Source: Geodermatophilus bullaregiensis (lineage in GTDB: Bacteria; Actinomycetota; Actinomycetes; Mycobacteriales; Geodermatophilaceae). From it: DNA of 64,000 nucleotides. The stretch is from NCBI RefSeq assembly GCF_016907675.1, contig NZ_JAFBCJ010000001.1, positions 3,844,001 to 3,908,000 on the forward strand, written 5' to 3'. Every line of letters starts with the position of its first letter. Position 1 is the stretch's first letter. The translations under genes and the position numbers were made by a program. The notes beneath the pieces were generated by a model. That model searched no databases. It was not told the DNA's origin and was given only the letters and a program-made list of their open reading frames with translations. This document shows, one piece after another, positions 45,129-53,915 of this stretch.

Positions 45129-45320
45129 TCAGCCGTCGTCGTCCTCGCCGTCGGTGGCGTCCTCGACCTCCTGCTCGGCGTCGTCGACGCCCTCCTCGAC
45201 CTCCTGCTGGACGCCGTCGTCGACGACGTCGCCCCCGCAGGCGGCGGTGCCGAACGAGGCGGCGACGGCGAGGCCGGCGGCCGCAAGCCGCCAGCGGCGG
45301 GTGATGGTGGCTGTGGACAC
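45129..45320 (-). CDS. Small acidic lipoprotein
   Basis: A 63-residue protein of unknown function. Residues 1-24 form a signal peptide (TRRWRLAAAGLAVAASFGTAAC) with a lipobox-like TAAC and Gly-Gly after it; the mature part is almost entirely Glu, Asp, Val and Gln in a helical pattern (VVDDGVQQEVEEGVDDAEQEVEDATDGEDDDG in shortened form). GTG 45320 follows GGGAGC. It is too short for most gene finders but has clear lipoprotein design. Confidence 0.7.
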   Translation of the reverse strand: MSTATITRRWRLAAAGLAVAASFGTAACGGDVVDDGVQQEVEEGVDDAEQEVEDATDGEDDDG

Positions 45321-45413
45321 GGTCGCTCCCGGGGTCTCGGAGGGGATCCGGGGATGCCCACCCTGCCTGCCGCCCATGCCCCGATCGACCCGCCGCCCAC
45401 CTGCAGGGCGGGC

Positions 45414-45419
45414 TACGGT
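45414..45419 (+). promoter_or_regulatory. -10 box of the SnoaL-like gene, leaderless
   Basis: TACGGT lies 7 bases before GTG 45427. Confidence 0.5.
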
Positions 45420-45426
45420 CGCCGGC

Positions 45427-45849
45427 GTGACGGGACGGCTGGCCGTGGTCGAGGCGTGGCTGGACGCGGTGGACCGGGCCGACGCGGACGCTGCGACGGC
45501 ACTGTCCGCGCCGGACCTGGAGGTGGTCGGGCCGCGCGGCAGCGTGCGCGGCCGCGAGGTGCTGGGGCCGTGGATGGCGCGGGCCGGGTTCACCGCCCGC
45601 CCGCTGCGCTGGTTCTGCGGCGCCGGCGGCGCCGTCGTCGTCGAGCAGGACGCCACCTGGGCCGACCCGGACACCGGCGCCGAGCGCGGCCGCGCCGTCG
45701 TCGCCTCGCGGTTCACCGTCGCCGGCGGCGTCGTGACCGCCTACCAGCGGCACGACGACGGCCTGGGCGCCGCCCTCGCCGCCGCCGGGCTGGGCGAGTC
45801 CGACGAGGTCCCCGCGCGCGGCTCCGGCCCGGTAGGAACGAGCGCATGA
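45427..45849 (+). CDS. SnoaL-like/nuclear transport factor 2-fold protein
   Basis: A 140-residue protein of the NTF2-like superfamily, which holds small isomerases, cyclases and binding proteins. It begins VVEAWLDAVDRADADAATALSAPDLEVVGPRGSVRGREVLGPWM and ends with the sheet strands VVVEQDATWADPDTG and VVASRFTVAGGVVTAY. Function unknown. GTG 45427 sits 7 bases behind TACGGT. It overlaps the EthD gene by ATGA. Confidence 0.75.
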   Translation: MTGRLAVVEAWLDAVDRADADAATALSAPDLEVVGPRGSVRGREVLGPWMARAGFTARPLRWFCGAGGAVVVEQDATWADPDTGAERGRAVVASRFTVAGGVVTAYQRHDDGLGAALAAAGLGESDEVPARGSGPVGTSA

Positions 45850-46172
45850 CCGTCAGCTACTTCGCCCTGTACCGGACCCCCGACGACCCGGCCGCCTTCG
45901 AGCAGCACTACTTCGGCACGCACGTGCCGCTGATCGAGAAGACGCCGGGGCTGCTCGAGAACCGGGTGCACCGGGTCACCCGCCAGTTCGTCGGCGAGCC
46001 CGCGTACTCCCTCCTCGCCGAGCTGGTCTTCGAGTCGGCGGAGGCGATGAAGGCGGCCTTCCGGACGCCGGAGTGGGCCGCGGGTGGCGAGGACCTGCAG
46101 TCCTGGGGCGGCACGGACCTGGTCACCATGTTCGCCACCGAGCCGCACCCCTCCGCCGGGCAGCGGTCCTGA
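45846..46172 (+). CDS. EthD domain protein
   Basis: A 108-residue ferredoxin-like (dimeric alpha-beta barrel) protein of the EthD family. Conserved pattern: YFALYRTPDDPAAFEQHYFGTHVPLIEKTPGL at the start and VFESAEAMKAAFRTPEWAA. EthD-like proteins often act in degradation of ethers or aromatic compounds, but most have unknown roles. It is translated together with the SnoaL-like gene by ATGA overlap, a pairing that may mean joint action on one substrate. Confidence 0.85.
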   Translation: MTVSYFALYRTPDDPAAFEQHYFGTHVPLIEKTPGLLENRVHRVTRQFVGEPAYSLLAELVFESAEAMKAAFRTPEWAAGGEDLQSWGGTDLVTMFATEPHPSAGQRS

Positions 46173-46190
46173 CGGTGCCGGCCGGCCGCG

Positions 46191-46595
46191 TCAGCCCGGC
46201 GCGGCCGGGCGGGCCAGGCGGGCTGCGACGACGTCCGCCGGCAGCACCGCCTGCCCCGTCGTCCCCCGGCCGAGCAGCCGGCCGGACGCGTCGACGGCCT
46301 CCAGGGCGCAGGTGAGCCGGCCCGCGTGGACCTCGGTGCAGCGGGCGGTCACCCGGATGCGGTCGCCCACCCAGGCCGGGGCGAGGTGCTCGACGCAGAC
46401 CGCCGTCCCGATGCCCTCCTCGCCCGGCTCCAGGTACCGCAGCAGCAGCTTCCGGCCGGCCTCCTCGAAGTGCCGGGCCATCGAGTAGGTGGCGTAGACG
46501 GGGTGCACGCGGCCCAGCTCGTCGAAGTCGACGGTCATCGCCTCGGTGACGACGACGTCGAGGACGGCGGCCTCCCCGACGGCGACCGGCCGCAC
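46191..46595 (-). CDS. Hot-dog thioesterase at the end of the paa operon
   Basis: A 134-residue hot-dog-fold protein of the thioesterase/FlK-like type (VDFDELGRVHPVYATYSMARHFEEAGRKLLLRYLEPGEEGIGT). Such enzymes in paa operons release CoA from dead-end or blocked thioesters. GTG 46595 lies 4 bases after the paaE stop. The actual substrate is inferred from context. Confidence 0.75.
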   Translation of the reverse strand: MRPVAVGEAAVLDVVVTEAMTVDFDELGRVHPVYATYSMARHFEEAGRKLLLRYLEPGEEGIGTAVCVEHLAPAWVGDRIRVTARCTEVHAGRLTCALEAVDASGRLLGRGTTGQAVLPADVVAARLARPAAPG

Positions 46596-46599
46596 CGGC

Positions 46600-47679
46600 T
46601 CAGGCGTCGAAGTCGACGGTGACGGCGTCCGACAGCGGCAGGGTCTGGCAGGTCAGCACGTAGCCGGCCTCGACCTCCTCCGCCTCGAGCGCGTAGTTGC
46701 GCCGCATCTCCACGTCGCCGTCGGTGGCCCGCGCCCGGCAGGTGCCGCAGACGCCGCCCTTGCAGGCGAAGGGCAGGTCGGACCGGATCTTCTGGGCGGA
46801 GTCCAGGACCGGCACGTCGCGGGGGAGGGCCAGCGTGGTCGAGCGGCCGTCGAGGACGACGGTGACCTGGCTGCTCGGCCCCTCGACGGTCTCGTCGTCG
46901 CCGCGGACCGGCTCCGGCGGGACGTCGTCGACGTAGAACAGCTCCTGGTGCACCCGCCCGGCCGGGACGCCGAGCTCGGCGAGCAGCTCGCGCGCGTCGG
47001 TGACCATCCCGTGCGGCCCGCACAGCCACCAGTGGTCGACGTGCGGGGCGTCGGTGAAGGCCTCGACCAGCGTGCGCAGCCGCTCGCCGTCGAGCCGGCC
47101 GCTGGTCAGCTCGGCGTCCCGGGGCTCGCGGGAGAGCACGTGCACCAGCTGCAGCCGGGTGCCGTAGCGGTCCTTCAGGTCGGCCAGCTCGTCGGCGAAC
47201 ATGACCGTGTTGGTGCGCCGGTTGCCGTAGAAGACGGTGACGGTCGACTCGCCGTCGCGCAGCACGCTGGCGGCCAGCGACAGCGCCGGGGTGATGCCGG
47301 AACCGGCGACGACGAAGACGTGGTCGGCCGGGGTCGAGAGGTCGGCGGTGAAGGTCCCCGACGGGGGGAGCACCTCGATCTCGTCGCCGGGGCGCACCTG
47401 GTGGACCAGCCAGGAGGAGAAGAAGCCGCCGGGGACCTCGCGGACGCCGACCCGCGGCGCCGTGCCCACCGGCGCGCAGATGGAGTAGGAGCGGCGCTCG
47501 TCCCGCTCGCCGTCGACCCGGCGCAGGGTGAGCGCCTGCCCGGGCCGGAACGCGTAGTCCTCGGCCAGCTCGGGCGGCACGTCGAAGGTCACCGCGACGG
47601 CGTCGTCGGTGAGCGGCTCGACCCTCGCCACCCGGAGCGGGTGGAACCGCGGCCGGCGGCGGGCAGGCGCGCTGGTCAT
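46600..47679 (-). CDS. paaE: Phenylacetyl-CoA epoxidase reductase subunit
   Basis: The electron-transfer subunit of the PaaABCE monooxygenase, which makes an epoxide from phenylacetyl-CoA. The 359-residue protein has an FAD domain (RSYSICAPVG), an NAD(P) domain (VAGSGITPALSLA and LCGPHGMV) and a C-terminal plant-type 2Fe-2S domain with CKGGVCGTCRA and the fourth Cys in VLTCQT. ATG 47679 overlaps the paaD stop by one base (TGATG). Confidence 0.95.
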   Translation of the reverse strand: MTSAPARRRPRFHPLRVARVEPLTDDAVAVTFDVPPELAEDYAFRPGQALTLRRVDGERDERRSYSICAPVGTAPRVGVREVPGGFFSSWLVHQVRPGDEIEVLPPSGTFTADLSTPADHVFVVAGSGITPALSLAASVLRDGESTVTVFYGNRRTNTVMFADELADLKDRYGTRLQLVHVLSREPRDAELTSGRLDGERLRTLVEAFTDAPHVDHWWLCGPHGMVTDARELLAELGVPAGRVHQELFYVDDVPPEPVRGDDETVEGPSSQVTVVLDGRSTTLALPRDVPVLDSAQKIRSDLPFACKGGVCGTCRARATDGDVEMRRNYALEAEEVEAGYVLTCQTLPLSDAVTVDFDA

Positions 47680-48191
47680 CAGATCTCCTTGACGTGCTCG
47701 AAGGGCTCGCGGCAGCTGCGGCAGCGGCGCAGGGCCTTGCACGCGGTGGCGCTGAACTCGCTGAGCTCCTCGGTGTCGGGCGAGCCGCACAGCGGGCAGG
47801 TCGCCGTCCGCCGGGTCGGGCCCAGCTGCAGGGGAACGGGCCCGGCGGCCCGCACCGGCGCCCTCCCCGGTGGTGCGATGCCGGCCGCGGCGAGCTTGCG
47901 GCGGCCCTCGGCGCTGATCCAGTCGGTGGACCACGCGGGGGAGAGCACGGTGCGCACCTCGACGTCGTCGAAGCCGGCGCTGTGCAGGGCGTGCAGCAGG
48001 TCGGCGCGCATGACGCCCATCGCCGGGCAGCCGCTGTAGGTGGGGGTGATGTCGACGACGACCGTGCCGTCGTGCACCCGCACGTCACGCAGCACGCCGA
48101 GGTCGGCGAGGGTGAGCGCGGGCAGCTCGGGGTCGGTGACGGTCTCGGCGACCGCGCGGGGGTCGGTGCAGACGTCCATCCCCGTCGTCAC
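47679..48191 (-). CDS. paaD: Phenylacetyl-CoA epoxidase assembly protein PaaD
   Basis: A 170-residue protein of the MIP18/DUF59 type needed for maturation of the epoxidase, probably iron-sulfur insertion. The DUF59 part is VVDITPTYSGCPAMGVM and a C-terminal zinc ribbon reads TCPLCGSPD and CRSCREPFEHV. The chosen start is GTG 48191, which overlaps the paaC stop by GTGA; ATG 48179 is a possible later start. Confidence 0.92.
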   Translation of the reverse strand: MTTGMDVCTDPRAVAETVTDPELPALTLADLGVLRDVRVHDGTVVVDITPTYSGCPAMGVMRADLLHALHSAGFDDVEVRTVLSPAWSTDWISAEGRRKLAAAGIAPPGRAPVRAAGPVPLQLGPTRRTATCPLCGSPDTEELSEFSATACKALRRCRSCREPFEHVKEI

Positions 48192-49099
48192 CAGGTCGCC
48201 GCCGGGTGCTGCCGCGCCAGGCCCTGCAGGTCGGCCAGCAGCGCGGTCAGCTCCGGGCCGTGCTCGCCGGTGCGGCCGCGCGGGGGCGTGTCGGCCGGCC
48301 ACCCGGGCACCCGCAGCGTCGCCTGCTCCAGCACGGTCGTGAGCACCCCGTGCACCTCCTCGCGGACGTGGGCCGGGTCGACGGCGACGCCGGCGTCGAC
48401 CAGGCGCCGCTCGACGTCGGTGGCGGTGAACAGGTCGGCCAGCAGCGGCCAGACGGCGTCGGCGCCGGCCTGGGCGCGGCGGTGCGACTCCGCGGTGCCG
48501 TCGCCGAGGCGCAGCACCCAGCGGGCGGCGTGGTCGCGGTGGTAGGCCAGCTCGTTGACGCCCTTGGCGGCGATGGCGGCGAGCACCGGGTCGCGGGAGT
48601 CCCGCAGCCGCGCGAAGACCGCGAGCCGGACCGTCGAGGCCACCAGCAGGCGGACCATCGTCTGCCCGAAGTCGCCGTTCCCCGCCTCGACCAGCCCGGT
48701 GTTGGCGAACTCGTCGGGGTCCCGGAAGTAGGCCAGCGCGTCCTCGTCCGGGATGGAGTCCGTGGCCAGCGACCGGGAGCGGCCGAGCACGCCGACCGAG
48801 CCGGCGCGGGCCAGCAGCAGCCGCGCCTGCCCGAGCAGGTCGAGCGCGACGTTGGCCACGGCCACCTCCTCCTCGAGCTCGGGGGCGGCGGTGACCCACT
48901 GGGTCAGCCGCTGGGCGAGCACCAGGGCGTCGTCGCCGAGCATCAGGCAGTAGGCGCCCAGGTCGGCCGGGTCGACGCCGTCGGAGACGGTGGTGTCGAC
49001 GCCGGCCAGCGGCTCGTCGAAGCCGGTGCCGAACGCCCAGTGCCCCTCACCCCCGTGGGCGTGGTCCAGCGCCTCGTACACGGTCTCCTCGTGTGCCAT
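48188..49099 (-). CDS. paaC: Phenylacetyl-CoA epoxidase structural subunit PaaC
   Basis: The scaffold subunit that forms a complex with the catalytic PaaA. The 303-residue all-helical protein keeps the family pattern (YCLMLGDDALVLAQRLTQWV; LDLLGQARLLL; LAYFRDPDEFAN; KGVNELAYHRDHAARWVLRLGDGT) but not the full set of di-iron ligands of PaaA. Follows paaB after 85 bases that hold a hairpin. Confidence 0.95.
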   Translation of the reverse strand: MAHEETVYEALDHAHGGEGHWAFGTGFDEPLAGVDTTVSDGVDPADLGAYCLMLGDDALVLAQRLTQWVTAAPELEEEVAVANVALDLLGQARLLLARAGSVGVLGRSRSLATDSIPDEDALAYFRDPDEFANTGLVEAGNGDFGQTMVRLLVASTVRLAVFARLRDSRDPVLAAIAAKGVNELAYHRDHAARWVLRLGDGTAESHRRAQAGADAVWPLLADLFTATDVERRLVDAGVAVDPAHVREEVHGVLTTVLEQATLRVPGWPADTPPRGRTGEHGPELTALLADLQGLARQHPAATW

Positions 49100-49116
49100 G
49101 CCTCTCCTGGTGACGT

Positions 49117-49182
49117 GCTGGAACGGCCCTCGCCCCTCCCTCCTCGCGCCGAGGTGCGAGGTGCGGGGGAGGGAGGGGGCCC
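49117..49182. repeat. GC-rich hairpin between paaB and paaC, diverged element
   Basis: GGCCCTCGCCCCTCCCTC and its near complement GGGGGAGGGAGGGGGCCC enclose CCTCGCGCCGAGGTGCGAGG. Outline and position resemble the hairpin family, but the conserved core is not clear. Within the operon it may separate or stabilise mRNA segments. Confidence 0.5.
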
Positions 49183-49184
49183 GC

Positions 49185-49553
49185 TCACATGTGCGGGACG
49201 TCCTCGGGGATCTCGTAGAACGTCGGGTGGCGGTAGACCTTGTCGCCGCTGGGGGCGAACATCGGGTCCTTCTCGTCGGGGCTCGAGGCGGTGATGTCGG
49301 CGGCCCTGACCACCCAGATGCTCACGCCCTCGTTGCGCCGGGTGAACACGTCGCGGGCGGCGTGCACGGCCATCTCGTCGTCCGGCGCGTGCAGCGAGCC
49401 GACGTGCACGTGGTTGAGGCCGCGCTTGCCGCGGACGAACACCTCGTACAGCGGCCAGTCGCGCCGGCTCACCGACGGCGACGGCGCGGTCGGCACCTCG
49501 GGCCCGGTGGGGACGGCGCCGTGCCCGCCCTCGGCGGTGACGTCGGCGCTCAT
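49185..49553 (-). CDS. paaB: Phenylacetyl-CoA epoxidase subunit PaaB
   Basis: A small structural subunit, 122 residues, that bridges PaaAC units. The family core is [50 protein letters not shown]; the N-terminal 28 residues are an extra Thr/Pro-rich tail. ATG 49553 overlaps the paaA stop (ATGA). Confidence 0.95.
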   Translation of the reverse strand: MSADVTAEGGHGAVPTGPEVPTAPSPSVSRRDWPLYEVFVRGKRGLNHVHVGSLHAPDDEMAVHAARDVFTRRNEGVSIWVVRAADITASSPDEKDPMFAPSGDKVYRHPTFYEIPEDVPHM

Positions 49554-50515
49554 GCCACGGACCGGGCGTGCTTCTGCGCGTAGGCGGTGGCGGCCTCGGT
49601 GACCCACGCGTTGTCGTCGCGGGCCGCCCGGCGGCGGTCGATCCGCTCGGCGTTGCACGGGCCCTGGCCGCTGATGACCCGCTTGAGCTCCGACCAGTCG
49701 ATCGGGCCGAAGCGGTACCGCCCGGTCTCCGGGTCGGGCGCGAGCTCCGGGTCGGGCAGCGTGACGCCGAGGAACTGCGCCTGCGGCACGGTCATGTCGA
49801 CGAACCGCTGGCGCAGCTCGTCGTTGCTGTGCCGCTTGATGCCCCACGCCATCGACTGCGCCGAGTTGGGGCTCTCGTCGTCCGGCGGCCCGAACATCAT
49901 CAGCGAGGGCCACCACCAGCGGTCGACGGCGTCCTGCACCATGGCCCGCTGCGCGTCGGTGCCGCGCATCATCGTCATCAGCAGCTCGTAGCCCTGCCGC
50001 TGGTGGAAGGACTCCTCCTTGCAGACGCGGATCATCGCCCGGGCGTAGGGCCCGTAGGAGGAGCGGCACAGCGGCACCTGGTTGCAGATCGCCGCGCCGT
50101 CGACCAGCCAGCCGATCACGCCGACGTCGGCGTAGGTCAGCGTCGGGTAGTTGAAGATCGAGCTGTACTTCTGCCGGCCCTCGATCAGCTTGTCGGTCAG
50201 GTCGGCCCGGTCGGCGCCGAGGGTCTCGGCCGCGGAGTAGAGGTACATGCCGTGCCCGGCCTCGTCCTGGACCTTGGCCAGCAGGATCGCCTTGCGCCGC
50301 AGGCTGGGGGCGGCCAGCAGCCAGTCACCCTCCGGCTGCATGCCGATGATCTCCGAGTGCGCGTGCTGCGCGATCTGCCGGATCAACGTCCTGCGGTAGC
50401 CCTCGGGCATCCAGTCGCGCGGCTCCACCCGGCGCTCGGCGGCGATCGTGGCGTCGAAGTGCTCCTGCAGCGCGGTCTCGTCGGTCGCAGGCCGGTCCAG
50501 CGTGGGCGCGGACAT
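49550..50515 (-). CDS. paaA: Phenylacetyl-CoA epoxidase catalytic subunit PaaA
   Basis: The di-iron monooxygenase subunit that epoxidises the ring of phenylacetyl-CoA. The 321-residue protein carries the iron ligand motifs in [17 protein letters not shown] and [18 protein letters not shown], each an ExxH pair, and [12 protein letters not shown] near the N-terminus. First gene of paaABCDE; GGGAGA precedes ATG 50515. A TetR-type operator lies 25-47 bases upstream. Confidence 0.97.
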   Translation of the reverse strand: MSAPTLDRPATDETALQEHFDATIAAERRVEPRDWMPEGYRRTLIRQIAQHAHSEIIGMQPEGDWLLAAPSLRRKAILLAKVQDEAGHGMYLYSAAETLGADRADLTDKLIEGRQKYSSIFNYPTLTYADVGVIGWLVDGAAICNQVPLCRSSYGPYARAMIRVCKEESFHQRQGYELLMTMMRGTDAQRAMVQDAVDRWWWPSLMMFGPPDDESPNSAQSMAWGIKRHSNDELRQRFVDMTVPQAQFLGVTLPDPELAPDPETGRYRFGPIDWSELKRVISGQGPCNAERIDRRRAARDDNAWVTEAATAYAQKHARSVA

Positions 50516-50537
50516 CGGGTCTCCCTCGGTCGCGAGG

Positions 50538-50565
50538 TATTTACTGACCAGGCGGTCGGTAATAG
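50538..50565. promoter_or_regulatory. PaaR-type operator between paaA and paaK
   Basis: TTACTGACC (50541-50549) and GGTCGGTAA (50554-50562) form an inverted repeat around AGGC, mismatched at one position. It overlaps a minus-strand TAAATA -10-like box for paaA and a plus-strand TAATAG box for paaK, so one repressor could close both promoters. The TetR gene behind paaK is the expected binder. Confidence 0.7.
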
Positions 50566-50621
50566 TGTGCCGCAGGAGGACGCGCGGCACAAGGAGCGGC
50601 GCGGACGAGAAGGAGGCACCG

Positions 50622-51959
50622 ATGACGGCGACCGGCGACACCACCCGGCGGCTGGGGACGGCGCCCGACCCGGCGATCCTCGACCCGGCGGAGCGCACGT
50701 CCGTCGACGAGCTCCGCGCACTGCAGCTGCAGCGGCTCCGGTGGTCGCTGCGGCACGCCTACGACAACGTGCCGCACCACCGGCGGGCCTTCGACGCCGC
50801 CGGCGTCCACCCCGACGACTGCCGGGAGCTCGCCGACCTGGCGCGCTTCCCCACGACGGGCAAGGCCGACCTGCGGGAGAACTACCCGTTCGGCATGTTC
50901 GCCGTCCCCCAGGACCAGGTGCGGCGGGTGCACGCGTCGTCCGGCACGACCGGGCGGCCGACCGTCGTCGGCTACACGGAGGGCGACATCCGCACCTGGG
51001 CCACGGTCATGGCCCGCTCGATCCGCGCGGCCGGCGGACGCCGCGGCGACCGGCTGCACAACGCCTACGGCTATGGCCTGTTCACCGGCGGACTGGGCGC
51101 CCACTACGGCGCGGAGGAGCTGGGCTGCACCGTCATCCCGGTGTCCGGCGGCATGACCCCGCGGCAGGTGCAGCTGATCACCGACTTCGAGCCGCGGGTG
51201 ATCATGGTGACGCCGAGCTACATGCTCACGATCATCGACGAGTTCGAGAAGCAGGGCCTCGACGCCCGGGGGTCGAGCCTGGAGATCGGCGTCTTCGGCG
51301 CCGAGCCCTGGACCGAGCAGATGCGCCGCGAGATGGAGGAGCGCCTCGACATCCAGGCCGTCGACATCTACGGCCTGTCCGAGGTGATGGGCCCCGGCGT
51401 CGCCCAGGAGTGCGTCGAGACCAAGGACGGCCTGCACGTGTGGGAGGACCACTTCTACCCGGAGGTGATCGACCCGATCACCGAGGAGGTGCTCCCGGAG
51501 GGCGAGGTCGGGGAGCTGGTGTTCACCTCGCTGACCAAGGAGGCCATGCCGGTCGTCCGGTACCGCACCCGCGACCTCACCCGGCTGCTCCCGGGTACCG
51601 CGCGACCGGCCGTGCGCCGCATCGAGAAGATCACCGGGCGCACCGACGACATGATCATCCTGCGCGGGGTGAACCTCTTCCCGACGCAGATCGAGGAGGT
51701 CGTGCTGCGCACCCCCGGGCTCTCGCCGCACTTCGCCCTGGAGCTGACCAGGCGCGGCCGGATGGACCACCTCACCTGCCGGATCGAGGCCCGCCCGGAC
51801 TGCCCGCCGGCGCGCCGGGCCGTCGCCGCGCAGGAGGTGGCCCAGGCCGTCAAGGACACGGTGGGGACCAGCATCGAGGTGCAGGTGGTCGATCCCGAGA
51901 CGCTGGCCCGCTCGGTCGGCAAGCTGCAGCGGCTGCACGACCTGCGCGACCGGGCATGA
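50622..51959 (+). CDS. paaK: Phenylacetate-CoA ligase
   Basis: Activates phenylacetate with ATP and CoA, the entry step of the pathway. The 445-residue adenylate-forming enzyme has the phosphate-binding loop [39 protein letters not shown] and the domain hinge [24 protein letters not shown]-like stretch (here [12 protein letters not shown]). AGGAGG precedes ATG 50622. It is divergent from paaABCDE and coupled to the regulator gene by ATGA. Confidence 0.97.
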   Translation: MTATGDTTRRLGTAPDPAILDPAERTSVDELRALQLQRLRWSLRHAYDNVPHHRRAFDAAGVHPDDCRELADLARFPTTGKADLRENYPFGMFAVPQDQVRRVHASSGTTGRPTVVGYTEGDIRTWATVMARSIRAAGGRRGDRLHNAYGYGLFTGGLGAHYGAEELGCTVIPVSGGMTPRQVQLITDFEPRVIMVTPSYMLTIIDEFEKQGLDARGSSLEIGVFGAEPWTEQMRREMEERLDIQAVDIYGLSEVMGPGVAQECVETKDGLHVWEDHFYPEVIDPITEEVLPEGEVGELVFTSLTKEAMPVVRYRTRDLTRLLPGTARPAVRRIEKITGRTDDMIILRGVNLFPTQIEEVVLRTPGLSPHFALELTRRGRMDHLTCRIEARPDCPPARRAVAAQEVAQAVKDTVGTSIEVQVVDPETLARSVGKLQRLHDLRDRA

Positions 51960-52564
51960 CGACGTCGGGCACCGCGACCGGGCGGCGGGGGCGGCCCGGG
52001 CACTCGCTGGACTCCCTGCTGGACGTCGCCGTCGCGGTCTTCAACGAGCGCGGCTACGACGCCACGAGCATGGAGGAGCTCGCCGCGCGGCTGGGGGTCA
52101 CCAAGTCGGCGATCTACCACCACGTGCCGAGCAAGGTCGAGCTGCTGCGCATGGCCCTCGACCGGGCGCTGGACGCGCTGTTCGCCGTCACCGAGGAGCC
52201 CGCGGCGGTCACCGGCCGCGCGATCGACCGCCTCGAGCACGTCGTCCGCGGGTCGGTGCGGGTGCTGGCGGCGGAGCTGCCGTTCGTCACGCTGCTGCTC
52301 CGGGTGCGGGGCAACTCCCCGGTGGAGGAGGCCGCGCTCGGGCGGCGCCGCGAGTTCGACCGCATCGTCACCGACCTCGTGCGCGCCGCCGAGGACGAGG
52401 GCGACGTCCGGCCCGACGTCGACCCGGCCGTCACCAGCCGGCTGCTGTTCGGCACGGTCAACTCGCTCACCGAGTGGTACCGCCCCGGCGGCAGCCTGTC
52501 GGCCGACGCCCTGGCCGACGCGCTCGTCACCACCACGTTCTGCGGCCTGCGCGCCCGCGCCTGA
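51956..52564 (+). CDS. TetR family regulator, PaaR-like
   Basis: A 202-residue repressor-type regulator. The helix-turn-helix region is LLDVAVAVFNERGYDATSMEELAARLGVTKSAIYHHVPSKVELL (residues about 21-64). Position behind paaK with an ATGA overlap and the TetR-type operator in front of paaK make it the likely paa repressor, as in other actinobacteria and Thermus, where phenylacetyl-CoA is the inducer. Ligand binding is inferred, not visible. Confidence 0.9.
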   Translation: MTTSGTATGRRGRPGHSLDSLLDVAVAVFNERGYDATSMEELAARLGVTKSAIYHHVPSKVELLRMALDRALDALFAVTEEPAAVTGRAIDRLEHVVRGSVRVLAAELPFVTLLLRVRGNSPVEEAALGRRREFDRIVTDLVRAAEDEGDVRPDVDPAVTSRLLFGTVNSLTEWYRPGGSLSADALADALVTTTFCGLRARA

Positions 52565-52580
52565 CCCGGTCGCCCCCCGC

Positions 52581-53915
52581 TCAGGCGGCGGCCCAGCGGA
52601 TCGGCAGCCGCTTGACCCCTCGCTGGAAGTTCGAGCGCAGGAGGGCCGGAGGTCCGTCGGGCTCGACGGCGCCGGTCCGGCGCAGCAGCTCGGCGAACAG
52701 CGCGCGCATCTGCACGCGGGCCAGCTGCGCGCCGAGGCAGAAGTGCGGACCGTGGCCGAAGGCCAGGTGCGGGTTGGGGGAGCGGCGGACGTCGAACCGG
52801 TCCGGGTCGGCGAACACCGACTCGTCCCGGTTGGCCGAGGTGAACGAGACGACGACCTTGTCCCCGGCGCGGACGCGGACGCCGGCGAGGTCGACGTCGG
52901 TCGCCGCGGTGCGGCGGAACACCATGACCGGGGTCCACCAGCGCAGCATCTCCTCCACCGCGCCGGGCAGCAGCGAGGGGTCGGCGCGCAGCGCGGCCAG
53001 CTGGTCCGGGTGCTCGAGCAGCGCGATCAGCCCGCCGGGCAGGCCGTTGCGCAGCGTCTCGTTGCCGGCGACGGCGAACAGCCAGAAGAGGTTCTCGAAC
53101 TCCTCGGCGCTCACCTGCCCGCCGTCCTCGTCGACCTGGGCCAGCAGGATCGACATGACGTCGGAGCCGGGGGAGCGGCGCTTCTCCTCGGCCAGCAGGC
53201 GGGCGTAGGCGTAGAGGTCGGGCATGCCGGCGCGGGTGCGCGGGTCCGGCATCCGCCCGTCGGGGTCCGGCGCCGGGCGCAGCGCGAGCGCCTCCCGGGC
53301 CATCGCCGTGCCGCCGGTGCCGTCGAAGGCCGCGGAGGTGGCGTAGTCGGGGTCCTGCCAGCCGATCACCCGGTTCGACCAGTCGAACAGCAGCCAGCGG
53401 TCCTCGGCCGGCACCCCCAGGACGTCGGCGAGGGTGAGCAGCGGCAGGTCCGCGGCCACGTCCTTCGCGAAGTCGCAGCGACCCCCGGCGGCCCCGCCGA
53501 CCACGCGGTCGACCAGTCCGGCGGCGGTCGCCTCGATCGACGCGGTGAGTGCGGCCACCGCGCGCGGGGTGAACGACCGGGACAGCAGGCGCCGGAGCCG
53601 CGAGTGGTCGGGCGGGTCGGTGTTGAGCATCATCCGGCGCACCCACGCCAGGTCCGCGGCGTCGCGGACCTGGGTCGCGCCCAGCCACGAGGAGAACGTC
53701 GCCGGGTCGCGCAGCACCCGCTCCACGTCGGCGTGCCGGAGGACCAGCCAGAACCCCGGCCCGGCGGCCTGCCCGTGCAACGCCGGCTCCTCGACCCAGG
53801 TCACCGGCGCCTCGGCCCGCAGCCGGCGCAGCAGCCCGAACGGCGGCCCCTCCTCGTAGGTCGCCGGGTCGACGAGGCCGGCGGTGCCCGCGAGCGGGCG
53901 TCGGTCCGGGGTCAC
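52581..53915 (-). CDS. Cytochrome P450
   Basis: A heme monooxygenase of 444 residues. The heme-binding signature FGHGPHFCLGAQLAR with the axial Cys is near residue 385, the ExxR motif in EEMLRW near 312 and the oxygen-binding I-helix LFAVAGNETLRN near 270. The sequence resembles the CYP125/CYP142/CYP124 group of actinobacterial P450s that act on steroid or lipid side chains, but this is a weak guess. GTG 53915 overlaps the hydrolase stop by GTGA; no ferredoxin is adjacent. Confidence 0.92.
   Translation of the reverse strand: MTPDRRPLAGTAGLVDPATYEEGPPFGLLRRLRAEAPVTWVEEPALHGQAAGPGFWLVLRHADVERVLRDPATFSSWLGATQVRDAADLAWVRRMMLNTDPPDHSRLRRLLSRSFTPRAVAALTASIEATAAGLVDRVVGGAAGGRCDFAKDVAADLPLLTLADVLGVPAEDRWLLFDWSNRVIGWQDPDYATSAAFDGTGGTAMAREALALRPAPDPDGRMPDPRTRAGMPDLYAYARLLAEEKRRSPGSDVMSILLAQVDEDGGQVSAEEFENLFWLFAVAGNETLRNGLPGGLIALLEHPDQLAALRADPSLLPGAVEEMLRWWTPVMVFRRTAATDVDLAGVRVRAGDKVVVSFTSANRDESVFADPDRFDVRRSPNPHLAFGHGPHFCLGAQLARVQMRALFAELLRRTGAVEPDGPPALLRSNFQRGVKRLPIRWAAA

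Noticed and set aside
43422-46172. 916-codon open frame on the plus strand
   Set aside because: Only its last 108 codons (EthD) are real; the rest is antisense to the MFS gene or out of frame with the SnoaL-like gene.
49117-49182. Clear member of the hairpin element family inside the paa operon
   Set aside because: The constant core is not recognisable; only the general form agrees, so it was listed as diverged and not used for the family argument.
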